From Ottelia alismoides (lineage: Eukaryota > Streptophyta > Magnoliopsida > Alismatales > Hydrocharitaceae): a stretch of DNA of 64,000 bases. The notes beneath the pieces were generated by a model that worked only from the letters and a program-made list of their open reading frames with translations, ran no database searches and had not been told where the DNA came from. Location of the stretch: the NCBI GenBank assembly GCA_037367405.1, contig JAZKJV010009791.1:206836-270835 (forward strand), written 5' to 3'. The position numbers and the translations under genes are program-made. Shown one piece after another: positions 22,201-31,820 of this stretch (position 1 is its first letter; each line of letters begins with the position of its first letter).

Positions 22201-24073
22201 TTTCAGCAGGATTGCCCGGCCGTTGACTGACCTCTTGACGAAAGACACCGAGTTCCTTGTCGATGACAAGTGTCTTTCGTCGTTTGCTACTCTCCAGCAG
22301 TGTGTGATTGAGGCTCCTGTCCTCCAGCCGCCTGATTGGTCTCTCCCATTCGAGATCATGACGGATGCCTCCAATTTTGCCGTAGGGGCAGTGCTGGGAC
22401 AGAGGAGGGATGGAGTGCCATTTGCTATACACTACGCTAGCCGCACATTGGATTCCGCCCAGCGGAATTACACGGTCACAGAGAAGGAGATGCTAGCAGT
22501 AGTGTTTGCCCTGGATAAGTTCAGATCATATATCATCGGATCTAGAGTGACTTTGTTTACAGATCACACCGCCATCAGGTACCTCATGGCAAAGAAGGAT
22601 GCCAAGGCCAGATTGACTAGATGGATCCTTCTACTCCAGGAGTTCGACATTGAGATTAAGGATAAGCCTGGAGTCAAGAATGTGGTGGCGGATCATCTCT
22701 CCCGATTAGAGCAGCTTGAGGATTCTGAGCAGATTGACCCTATTAGAGATACCTTCCCAGATGAGGCGATCCTTGCTATCGCCTCACTCCCATGGTACGC
22801 CGATATGGTGAACTTTCTCGTTGTTGGGAAAGTCCCACAAGATTGGCCCAGGCAGAGGCTTGAGACCTTCCTTGCGAAGGCCAAGTCCTACCATTGGGAG
22901 GATCCCATCCTTTACCACGAAGGAGGGGATAGCGTCTGGCGTCGGTGTATTCCTCAGGAGGAACACCATAGCGTCCTCACTTACTGCCACAAGCTTGAGG
23001 CAGGAGGACATCATTCTGGGAGGAGAACGGCACAGAAAGTGCTCCAATCCAGCTTGTGGTGGCCTACCCTCTTCAAGGACTCAGATGAGTTCGTGAAGAG
23101 GTGTACTGACTGTCAGAGGATGGGCACTTGTGGACAGCGTGATATGATGCCGATGCAGCCCATTCACTTCTGTGAGGTTTTTGACGCATGGGGCATCGAT
23201 TTCATGGGTCCATTCCCTAAGAGTCAGGGATTTGAGTACATTCTGTTGGCCGTAGATTTTGTGAGTCGTTGGGTGGAGGCTATCCCTGCCCAAGCCGCTG
23301 ATGCGAGGACAGTTTGCAGATTTTTGAGGAAGCACATCATCACGCGGTTCGGGGTTCCACGAGTTCTGATTTCTGATGGGGGATCTCACTTCATCAACGA
23401 CCAGGTGAAGGCACTTGCTAGCGAGTTCGGCATAGATCATCGTGTTGCTACACCGTACCATCCACAGACGAATGGTCTAGCCAAAGTGTCGAATAGGGAG
23501 ATCAAGACTATTCTGCAGAAAGTCGTCCGCCCTGACCGAAAGGATTGGTCACGGCTTTTGGACTCGGTCTTGTGGGCATATAGGACGTCTTTCAAGACAC
23601 CTTTGGGCACATCTCCCTTTCGCCTCGTATATGGCAAGCCATGCCATTTACCTGTTGAGCTGAGGCACAAGTCACTTTGGGAAGTTACAGACATACTTAT
23701 GGATTCAGATGGTAGTGGAGACCAGAGGAGGGCAGAGCTAGCGGCCCTGGAGGAGCTTAGAGATGCAGCTTTCTCAAGCAGCCTACATTATAAGGAGAAA
23801 GTCAAGGAGTGGCATGATTCTCATATCAGCCACAAGCATTTTGAGATTGGACAGAAAGTATGGCTGTTTGATGCGAGGCTTAGATTATTTCCAGGGAAGC
23901 TACAGAGCAAATGGAAAGGACCTTATTTGGTTCGGAAGGTACACGACAACGGTAGCATCGACATATCTGAGTTGTCTTCTGAGAGTACCTTCCGAGTGAA
24001 CGGCCAGCGGCTCAAGCCATTTCTAGATCATGAGCCGCGGGTCGTCGATCTTGCCCCTATTCATTTTGCGTGA
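19229..24073 (+). CDS. pol: Athila-1 polyprotein (protease, RT, RNase H, integrase), integrase active site mutated
   Basis: An open frame of 1614 codons. The Met at 19229 is only the first Met after the upstream TAG; in Athila-2 the frame is continuous with gag. Order: linker with GGTEAT-like repeats (residues ~105-180), aspartic protease with LLDSGSS (Asp350), an acidic Ser/Asp/Glu-rich spacer (~470-635), reverse transcriptase with CVDYRRLN and FMDD (897-900), and RNase H with MTDAS (Asp1046). Integrase has an HHCC region from His1254 (HKLEAGGHH, CTDCQ), catalytic Asp1324 (GIDFMG) and Asp1383 (SDGG). The third acidic residue, 35 residues later, is Lys1419 (NGLAKVSN, codon AAA at 23483) where the remnant copy has Glu. 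A chromodomain is absent. Reverse transcription domains look intact, but strand transfer by this integrase should fail. Confidence 0.93.
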   Translation: MDDIARLLTDQQATFRREMDEFRQEMRDLVRGKAAIPAQIEPNPNNLKRKSEQVVHTELATPSDPFDDTSSDLFDADFVTLRSGRTPAGGGASSELHPEAPQEEEESGTEAAPDDDGGTEATKDADPTGGTEAAASPDLGGGTDATHSAEPASGTDAAGRLPAAAAEQPSRGGTEATGVCTDSDVVFPRVHVSRNSAMNKGKGLLSSGPTVVHDVCVDPVLEPLRPFPSPSSEKDPVIPFPRALQMGKGKKKENPKKRELEEFSQSMIDRFHIQLTLQEALQHIPLLQRSLRDRTTVRRRRRNHTSEIHVLTKTTCFAIQNRLPAKRPDSGAPYVRCQISEQRFDRTLLDSGSSINLLPAALLDRFELGTLRQSRTVLQFADRSVKRPKGLLRDVIVTIQGLQFPVDFVVLDMEIPESVVDTPIILGRPFLATAKAVTDHDSGKVYFRVQGESIQIETVEDYRARFRARSNASTDSEQLTDAEPDIHQNCDFVITDDEAAWADLETQTTLSLSDTADAETTAEESLESTDLVQDTIEAAEPVLDRSTMIDDGGADATLFSGGTDATVSDADPSDSESDWADCYDQMPDLSPSEPIDEEEVDAEPSRDSAVEQPSPDPVCESMLSLSQADLADLAAFTQFLPQPDLPAPSIPELKPLPTSLKYRFLAGEPEMYPVIISAELTGEQESRLMGVLEKNRKAIGWSVADLHGISPSVCSHHIYLEDGAKPSREFQWRLNPNLREVAMKEISKWWGAGFIYPISDSKWVSPLHVVPKKTGITTVISGSGEEITTRVPTSWRVCVDYRRLNQATKKDHFPLPFIDQIIERLAGKSHYCFLDGYSGYNQVAIAPEDQEKTTFTCPFGTYAFRRMPFGLCNAPATFQRCMLSIFSDMVGECLEVFMDDFSIYGDGFDSCLDCLDRVLQRCIEYHLVLSWEKSHFMVTQGTVLGHIISNRGMEVDPAKVDVIRKLTPPSNLRQLRSFLGHVGFYRRFIQDFSRIARPLTDLLTKDTEFLVDDKCLSSFATLQQCVIEAPVLQPPDWSLPFEIMTDASNFAVGAVLGQRRDGVPFAIHYASRTLDSAQRNYTVTEKEMLAVVFALDKFRSYIIGSRVTLFTDHTAIRYLMAKKDAKARLTRWILLLQEFDIEIKDKPGVKNVVADHLSRLEQLEDSEQIDPIRDTFPDEAILAIASLPWYADMVNFLVVGKVPQDWPRQRLETFLAKAKSYHWEDPILYHEGGDSVWRRCIPQEEHHSVLTYCHKLEAGGHHSGRRTAQKVLQSSLWWPTLFKDSDEFVKRCTDCQRMGTCGQRDMMPMQPIHFCEVFDAWGIDFMGPFPKSQGFEYILLAVDFVSRWVEAIPAQAADARTVCRFLRKHIITRFGVPRVLISDGGSHFINDQVKALASEFGIDHRVATPYHPQTNGLAKVSNREIKTILQKVVRPDRKDWSRLLDSVLWAYRTSFKTPLGTSPFRLVYGKPCHLPVELRHKSLWEVTDILMDSDGSGDQRRAELAALEELRDAAFSSSLHYKEKVKEWHDSHISHKHFEIGQKVWLFDARLRLFPGKLQSKWKGPYLVRKVHDNGSIDISELSSESTFRVNGQRLKPFLDHEPRVVDLAPIHFA
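19545..19760 (+). repeat. GGT[E/D]A[T/A] codon repeats upstream of protease
   Basis: The near-palindromic unit GGTGGTACTGAGGCCACC recurs in frame about six times (GGTEATKDAD, GGTEAAASPD, GGTDATHS, SGTDAAG, GGTEATGV and similar). Two more copies lie between protease and RT at 20881-20935 (GGADAT, GGTDAT). Athila-2 keeps the pattern at 53480-53690 and 54810-54860. Confidence 0.75.
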
Positions 24074-26142
24074 GATGTGGTCTTTGACTCACATCTAATG
24101 CATCTCACGCCTGAGCTTTACTGATCTTCCGCTGTATATAGATCCAGATGTCCATATCATCACATTCTTTAGTCCCACATCCCTTTCTTCATCTTGTGAT
24201 TATGCTATACTTAGGGTGCACTTTACCCTAAGTATAGGGGGGATGTGAGACCTTTCGGGTATTTCTTTTGTTTCTGTCTACCCCTGTTTTGCTGCCTATA
24301 CTTAGGGATATTTCACCCTAAGTATAGGGGGGGTAGACCCTGTACATTCTCCACTCGGTTTTATCTTAGTATACAGCATGCTATACTTAGGATTACTTGA
24401 TCCTAAGTATAGGGGGGAGACCTGAGTCCCTCTTGACTTTTCATTTCCCTTTTGTATAGCCTTCCTTTTTACTTCCCTATACATAGCACGAGTTATGTCT
24501 TCTTCATCGCTCTTGACTCTGAGGACATCGTTCGAGCTAAGTATAGGGGGGTGTGTATATATTTCATATATACTTTAGCCATAACTCGTACTTTGTGTGA
24601 GTGTGTTAATAAATAAAATGGCTAAAAACCATAAAAATTAAAAAAAATTTCATGTACATAATCTTCTTTTATTTGCACATACATAGCTAGTGTACAAATT
24701 ATTTTTGTAAAAATGATTTCAAAAAATCTTTTGTGTAAAGCTTGTGTAAATAATTTTGTATCAAAATTATGTATATAGTACAAAATTTTTCCAAAATGTT
24801 TTGAAAATCAAAAAGTTTGCAAAAATCTTGTGTAAATGTGTGTAAATATCTTTTTGCAAAACTTGCACTTCATGCATCATCATTCATGATTTCAAAACAT
24901 TTTTCAAAAATTTTTGCATGATTGTAAAATAGTGTGTAAATAAGCATCTTTTTGTACATATGTATATAGTTTTTCTGGATGATAGTTGACATTTAAACTA
25001 GCCTGGAATCAAATTGAGAAATGGAGCTTGATTAAGATCTTAATCCACCTAATTCTAAGAGGAACCTTATAGGGCTTAGGTTTAAGGCTTTTCAGGTCCA
25101 TGGTGACTTAATTCTTTGAGTCCACTAGGCTATGATCACATGTCATCTCAATGAGCCTAAGTAGAGCATTTAACAACAACACATGACTCATATAGATTAT
25201 GGCTTTACTTGGACAACCGCACTATGCACCAAGCTCTCTACGGATGAGATGATGAGGAGGCAGTCTTCCTTGACTTGGGGTAGCATATGAGGGTAGTACT
25301 TCTAGGCGGAACCTCTCTTCTTCTTATAGTGAAGGAAGTGCGTCTCAACTTGGTCTGGTTGCCATGAGGTCTAACGACGGGAGTTGTGGGTTGCAATAAA
25401 GCTTCAAAAGAGGGATAGTCTACTGGCTCAAGAGGAAAAACTCCTTGTATATATGCTGCACATGTATATGTTGTATAGATGCACTCGAAAAAAAAATGTG
25501 CAAAAAGAAAAGAACTCCAAAAAAGTGGTGGGTCTGAGAGAAAATGATAATCCCACCGGAGTATGTATATAAGTGCAATAAGCAAAGCTTGGTTTCATGA
25601 TCCACCTGTTGTAGCTTGCAGCAGGGAGACTTGGCTACACTGGTCAAGCTCCCAAGGGTACTTGGCTACACTGGCCTTGACCCATTCTCTTCTTCCCCCT
25701 CTTCTTGAGCCGGTTGAACTTGAACTTAGAAGGGAATACCCCGCTCCTCGAGGAAAGAGTGGCCAGATTGAGGTCATAGAGTTACCTTGTTGGGGAGGGT
25801 TGTCAAGTTGCCATTTCTGAGGTGGAGAGCTTAGACTTCACATTCCAAGAAAAGATTCATGGTCTTCAGGGTTTGTGATTGATGACTTGTTCTGATCTGG
25901 AGCATTGAGGAGTCTTGGTTATAGATTAGTGGAACTTAGAGGCTGTTAGGTTTTAAGCTTAAGTCTAAATAAGGTTCCGACACATTAATAATCCAAAGAT
26001 TTGATTGAGCTCCATACCTCAATTTAATAAAGGCAAGTTTAAAAATCAACCTTGATCCATGTACATCCTCTTTTTCTTTTTCTTTTTCTTTCTTTTTCAC
26101 TTCTTTTTCAAATAAGTGTTTGCTAAGGGACTAGCAAAGTAT
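24074..26142 (+). other. Athila-1 post-pol region, no env
   Basis: About 2.07 kb between the pol stop and the PPT. It starts with the hairpin/PPT modules (24206-24550), followed by an AT-rich stretch with many TGTAAAT motifs and then mixed sequence. No envelope-like ORF is open on the sense strand; the longest frames are short or antisense. Many Athila elements have an env-like ORF here, so it seems to have been lost in this family or reduced beyond recognition. Confidence 0.7.
24206..24552 (+). repeat. Hairpin plus polypurine modules after pol (full copy)
   Basis: The same three TATACTTAGG...CCTAAGTATAGGGG modules and a fourth half-module as in the remnant copy. Arms are 12-13 bp with loops of about 8-9 bases. 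The G tract is one base longer in the third and fourth modules than in the remnant. Confidence 0.8.
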
Positions 26143-26154
26143 AGTATAGGGGGG
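26143..26154 (+). other. Polypurine tract of Athila-1
   Basis: AGTATAGGGGGG directly precedes the right LTR. The same 12 bases precede the middle LTR (12007-12018). This is the expected plus-strand priming site. Confidence 0.8.
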
Positions 26155-29100
26155 TGATGAATACCCATTCATCACTCTTTATTCTTATATTTTATCTACA
26201 AAAACCTATGCAAATGCATGTAGATACTTGTAAATAGGAATAATTAGCAAAAGCATGCATTTTGTAAAAATCTATAATTAGCATGTTTTTGTGCAAAAAT
26301 AAAAGAATAAAGATTAAAAAGAAAAAGAGGGAAATATTTAGAATAAATATTGAGCAACCTAACCCAAGGGAGGGCTCAGCATGGGCCTGACCGCATAAAA
26401 GCCAAGTAGAGGGAGATAGGGGCTCATGTGTATAGATTTTTGTAAATAAATAAATTATATTTTCCTCACCCAAAAATATGCTTGTACATATTTTGTATAT
26501 ATTTAGAAACTATTAAAAACAAAATAAAAATCTAAAAATCAAAAATTCAAAAAATGCCCTTTCACCATGTACATAGACCATGCCTCCTTATGTATTTAAC
26601 CTTGTAAATAACCTTATTTATTTTCAAAACTTTTTGTAAATATTCTATGTTATATATTGTAAATAAAATAAATAAAAAGAAACAAAATAAAAATCAAATA
26701 AAAATAACAAAATTAAAATTACAAAAATATATAGTACATATGCCAAGTACATAGTTGTACATAACTTTTTATTTCCCCTATGTATATAAATAATAAAAAT
26801 AAAATAAAAATATCCTTTTATTCCTCATTTTATTCTATAAATAAATAAAATATAAAATAGGAATAAAAATGTATAAAAATAACTAATTAAAAATCAAAAT
26901 TAAAAATCCTATAGTGTACATATACCTATATATAGCCCTATTATGTAAATACCTTATTTTTATTTTGAAAAATTAATTAAAAATCACCAAAAAATAGAGA
27001 AAAATAAAATAAATATTTTTCATGTTTTAAGTTTTTCGAAATTCGGCAATTTTCTAACTCAAAAAAAATAGATCAAAATAAATAAGCGTGGCCTCTCCTG
27101 ATTGGTCCACGGGGGATGTTGACCCCCCGGTCAACTCCCCCCCTTGGACCACAGAGTTGCGGATCTGATTCCCGACCCGATTTCTCAACCTTTCCGCGAA
27201 CAGATCCGATCTCCATTAACCCAAACCCCGGGCTCCATTTGTTCCTTAATCATCCCTGATCCACGCCCGACTGATAGCCTTGGGATCCGCGCTCCGAGCT
27301 TCACGCCCGACTCCCATCTAGTCGGACCCCTAGCTGTATATAGTCTGAGCTCCGCCCCCGTTTTCACGCATCTTTGGCTCTCCACCCTTCATCCCGTGAC
27401 CTCCACAGCATCCCTTGAGGTGACAGCTCTCGATTGCCCGTGTCGCAGTGAGGAGGGGGTGGTCGGACCACTGATACGGCGACGTAGCGCCGCCGTGCTC
27501 CGCCCAGTGCAGGAGCTCGAGCCTCAGGACCAGACGACCTTCGAGGCCACGACCGGGAGCTACCTCAGCTCCAGCCTAGTCTACCTCGCCACCCAGGTAA
27601 CATTCTAGCTTTCCCATTTAGCTTAATTTCTTGGTTGCCCCAAATCGTAGCTCCGTCGAGTTCCGTCGATTCCGGCTATCTCGCATACCCTTTCGATCAT
27701 CGGAACCCACGTTCACCATCGCCTTTCCCCCACGCACCTTCTCCGCCCCTTCGTTCAACCCAGCTCACACAGGAGCTGGGGTTCGAGCTCCACCGTCCGT
27801 CGCTCGCCGGAGCTCGCTCATCCCGACGCATCGACCACCTTCACGCCGCCTCATCGGGTCGAGGCACTTTGCCCTCGACCCGCGAAGCTTCTGACCCATT
27901 TTGCAGGACCAGAGGAGGCTATCTGAGGCCTCCCAACATCCGTCCAGGAGCTTTCCTCCGCCGACCTCGCCGGAGCCCCTCCAGGGCTCGGCTGGGCCAT
28001 CGGAGGCCACCAACAGCTGCGGAGCTTCATCGCCGACCTTCCCTTCTCTTCAGAGGCAGCCGAGGAGGACCACAGCACGCGCACGAGGCCGGCGAAACTC
28101 GCTGGCCAACTGTTCTTCGAGGGTCCTCGAACACCGTCCGATCGCCTTCAGCGCTCCAGTTTTCATCGTGACCGTTCATCCATCGAGGAGCAGCCACCGC
28201 CCGATCATTCAGAGGGGCGATCTGGACCGTTAGCGCAGAGAGAGAGGCACCAGCACCTGAGGCCGTTAGATCTTCCACGTGCCCTCCTCCGAGACGTCGA
28301 TCAGGCCCACGTGCGGAAGGAGAGAGGCGCCCGTCGTCCACCACCGTCCGATCAGCCACGCGTCCATCATCTAGCCCTCGACGTAATAAAGGGGTAATTT
28401 ACCGTAGGCCCCCTCTTAGTTTATGTTTTTAGATTTAGTCCTGTAAATATTATGTGCTTTTTATTTACGTTGGGATATTTGCATTTGGGACCTGGTACCT
28501 TAGTTTAATTGCAGTTATGCCCCTGTGAGTGTCTGTCACGTGCTTCGCCACGTGCTTTATTTGGTGTAATTGCAACTTTAGTCCTGTAGTTCTGGTTGTT
28601 TGTTATTGAATGAAAACTTTTTGGTAATTGCATATATGCCCCTGTGAGTGTTTTATTTGCACATGTGCGTCTATTAGTGGGTTAATTGCAGTACAGGCCC
28701 TGGACTTTTTGGTACGAGTTACCAAAAGGTCCTCGGACTTGTTTTTCTTACCAAAAGGTCCCTGAGTGCCCCAGGCACGCGCCTCGCGCGTGACTTGCTG
28801 GGAAAATTGCACCTGGACCCCCAGAACTTCGGGTATTTGCACTTCAGTCCCTGTGCACAGTGCCCTCTTTTGATTTTTGAATAAAATATCAAATCACCTC
28901 CAAATTCAATGAAAATTTGACACATGGCTCCTGCCATGTTGTAGGATTTTTGAGAATTTTTGAGGACATTTTTGATTTTATTTGTTATTTTTAAAAATTC
29001 AAAAACCTCTATTTTAGCTACTGTCTAGAATAAAAATCTCAAAAAAATATAAAAACCCTCTCAAAAATTCCACAAAAATTAGGTACTGTTACTTTTGTGT

Positions 29101-29810
29101 TTCTTGATTTTCTAGCCAATTTTGGCTATTTTTCATTGCTTAAAAACCCTAAAAACTCAAAAACACCTAAAAACTCATAAAAATCATAATAATTAATCTA
29201 AAAACCCAAAAACAATAATTTTGGTGCTCAAATTTTCCTCATTTTCTCTAGTATACAGGAAAATTACCTCCAGGTCCCTCTGAGATCCTTAGATATTTTA
29301 TCTTTGGATTTTGAGCCTGGCTGGACAGTACCTTGTCTTTTTAGTACTGTTTGATTTTTAGAAAATAAAATACACCTTATAAAAATCCCAAAAATTCACC
29401 AAAAACACTAAAAAACCTAAAAAACATAAAAACATTTTTGTTTGAATTTTTGTTTGATTTTTGATGCTTTAAATAAATTGTGAAAGTGTGCTTGTGTTTG
29501 TTTTCTTTTGTTTTCTCAATATATTAAAATTCCAAAAAAAAATATAAAAATTATTAAAAACCACTAAAAACATTTTGCCTTCATTTTACTTTATTTTTAC
29601 TACTTCGTAGGCCTTTGGCCAACCCGTGCTCCTTGTGTTCGACCCTGGGTGCTATACCAGGTTAATCTCATAACTGGACCGCTCTTCTTTGTTTTGATTG
29701 ATCTTTGATTTATTTAGCGGTCTGATTTTTCTTGATTAAGTGACTCTGAGTGATTGAGGTCGCAACGACCTATTTAGTACCTTTACCTCGTTCGCTCGGG
29801 TCGCTTATCA
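26155..29810 (+). repeat. Full Athila-1 LTR (right), 3656 bp
   Basis: From TGATGAATACCC at 26155 to TTATCA at 29810, followed by GATAT. Nearly identical to 12019-15675. In the first 509 bases it agrees with the left fragment at two sites where the middle LTR differs. TATA box 27337-27343; AATAAA 28385-28390. Confidence 0.92.
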
Positions 29811-29815
29811 GATAT
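29811..29815 (+). other. Target site duplication GATAT, right side of Athila complex
   Basis: Matches 8808-8812. Downstream sequence resumes MULE-A, where on the - strand an acceptor-like ATCAATAG lies just before the duplicated bases and the Ulp1 start codon. Confidence 0.9.
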
Positions 29816-31500
29816 CTATTGATAAAAAATAAAGAAATATTGTATCAGTAATCTTTGCCACAATATCTTTTTGTAAAACGACAATACACACGCGTTTGTA
29901 ACATCTATGATACAATCAGTAAGAATTATTTATTTATTAGTAACTCGTTACTGTAACATAGGTAATAGATTTTCTATATGACAGGGTAATTGTAGTAGAA
30001 TAAATGGCTTTGCTGGACAGGTAAAGAGTTGTAATACTCAAATATGTATCATGCATGTCGCAAATATTCAATATTACCACCGCGATTTGTGAAAAAAGAA
30101 ATGAAAACCATATTTGGTAACCCTAGCGAAACGCAGACATATGTCTCTAAGTACATACACATATTGATCAACGAATTGTGATATAGTTTGCAAACGAGTA
30201 ATTCATAGAAGATTTCATACCGATTAAAGGTTTCTTCTCCAAAGCTCCGCTGGCAATTCACCCTTGTCGACCTTCAACAAGGATGTAAGTAGAAGTGCTT
30301 CCGCCACCTCCAAACGAGCGACTACTCCAAGAGCAAACTTGAAAAAAAATTATGACCTAAAAGAAATAAACCCTTCCGTTGGTAACATCGTTAACAGGAA
30401 ATTTTAATTGATATAACTACAATATAAAAGAAGTAATAATATTATACTCGACAGTAGTTTTATTACAAGCGTTGGTAAGAGTAATACCTACGATAAGTAA
30501 TTTTGCAATGGTTATCAGTAACTTATATTTATCGCAATTCTATTAGCAACATCTATATAATTGGTAACTTTATATCAGACATTAGTAACTACAGAAGAAA
30601 GCTTTGGTAATTTTAATATAAGACATTAGTAACATATACAAACATATACAAAGTTTGGTAACGTTATATTAGACATTAGTAACTATAGATAAAACCTTCG
30701 GTAACTTTATATCAGACATTAGTAACATATACAAATTTCATTGTTTATTAAATATGAAACGTTAGTAAGTATAGACAAAGCATTAGTAACTTTGAATACA
30801 TAAAATAGTAACAATATAACATATACAAGTAATTCTTTTGACAACATGTATATCATTGGTAACTTTATATCAGACATTAGTATATATATACCTTTGCTTC
30901 TTTAATTTAATATCAGACATTAGTAACTAAATAACAAAGCTTCGGTTCTTTAAAATCAGACATTAGTAACATATACAAACATTGGTAACTTTATAAAAGA
31001 CATTAGTAACATATAAAAACATTGGTATCTTTTTATAAGACATTAGTAACCATAGACAAAAGCTTCTTTAATTTTGTTTATATACATCAGTAACACTTTA
31101 ACATGAAATAGTAACACAATCTTTTAAAAGTAAAACCTATAGCCGCGATTCGTAATATTATAGAAGATGTTAAGTAACTCAATTATATACGAATGGTATT
31201 GTCAGAATATGAAATTACATTAGTAACATTACTAACCAAATGTGAATTTCTTAAAAAATCAAAAGTGAAACGTTTAATAATTCTTTGTGTTGTAGAACAA
31301 CAAATGCGCAAAAGCATATGAATTAAGGTCTTAAAGCAAGAATATTAACAAGTATTAGCGATACTTCTGAGATCGAATATGCCTCTTTAGCAAAGATTAA
31401 CCTCATATTTAAACTGATATTGAAATTTTTGCGATTGTGTAATATATCGTTTGTAGTAGATTATAAGAAAATGAGCTAAATTTAAAAAACAATAAAACTT
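29816..31500 (-). other. 5' UTR intron of the MULE-A Ulp1-like gene, with motif array
   Basis: On the minus strand a donor ATATTC|GTAAGTTTTATT lies at 31500. MULE-C has GTAAGTTTTTATT at about 34422 in the equivalent place, and each leads to an acceptor just before the Ulp1 ATG. Between, AGTAAC and GGTAAC recur on the + strand, especially 30450-31210. A repeated unit around TCAGACATTAGTAAC lies at 30550-31080. An exon-like island (30232-30330) is listed separately. Confidence 0.6.
30230..30335 (-). other. Exon-like island, possible captured gene fragment
   Basis: On the minus strand a T-rich acceptor (TTTTTTTTCAAG) precedes about 33 codons without a stop, reading FALGVVARLEVAEALLL and then KVDKGELPAELWRRNL before TAA. 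Base composition is more GC-rich than its surroundings. I do not recognise the peptide. It may be a piece of a host gene picked up by the MULE or a noncoding 5' exon. Confidence 0.3.
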
Positions 31501-31754
31501 ACGAATATCGTCGATGAACTCCAGCACAATATCGCTCTCAAAGAAGAAGTAGGGTTTCTAAGATGGTCGTCCGTGAATCGCCAAGAAAGAAGACTCGATT
31601 GACATTTTTGGTATTAAACATACGTTAATTACTCTTCAAGGAAGGAAACTAAACTCCGACGATTTCGCGCGAGCTGTTATCGATTTTCTTTTTTGGCAAT
31701 CTCTATTATTAAATTCTGAACCATACGTTTAGGATCTAACGATTCTAATCATGG

Positions 31755-31800
31755 GCTCATTTACTCTAAAATGTGCACAGTGCTCTCTAGATAAGCCCTC
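31755..31800 (-). repeat. Right terminal sequence of MULE-A
   Basis: Read inward on the minus strand it starts GAGGGCTTATCTAGAGAGCA and continues CTGTGCACATTT. It matches the MULE-B and MULE-C termini over about 26 bp and sits directly against the (TA)10 tract. Confidence 0.75.
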
Positions 31801-31820
31801 TATATATATATATATATATA
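31801..31820. repeat. (TA)10 between MULE-A and MULE-B
   Basis: Perfect TA dinucleotide run separating two outward-facing transposon termini; probable insertion target and duplication. Confidence 0.85.

Larger units (their letters stand above)
8813..29810 (+). mobile_element. Athila-lineage Ty3/gypsy tandem complex (Athila-1)
   Basis: Order: LTR fragment (8813-9321), 3' part of an internal region (9321-12018), full LTR (12019-15675), full internal region (15676-26154), full LTR (26155-29810). One pair of GATAT duplications brackets the whole. Athila assignment rests on the Asp-tRNA-type primer binding site, Gag motifs (PPNTLQMLPRFHGLATEEPH, EAWERFRELLDRCPHHD), the long leader, LTRs near 3.7 kb and the absence of a chromodomain. 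The two full LTRs are nearly identical, so the element is young. Confidence 0.9.
1..31800 (+). mobile_element. MULE-A: autonomous-type Mutator-like element, interrupted by Athila
   Basis: Left end lies outside the window; the right terminus is at 31800 against a (TA)10 tract. Removing the Athila complex and one GATAT duplication (8813-29815) leaves about 10.8 kb in the window. It holds a FAR1/MULE transposase on + and a convergent Ulp1-like gene on -, both with close homologues in MULE-C. Noncoding parts (2600-4640, 6700-7400, 29900-31250) are full of AGTAAC motifs on the + strand. The association of MURA-type transposase and Ulp1-like protease genes is known from plant MULEs (Kaonashi-like groups); membership of this element in that group is inference. 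Confidence 0.85.
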
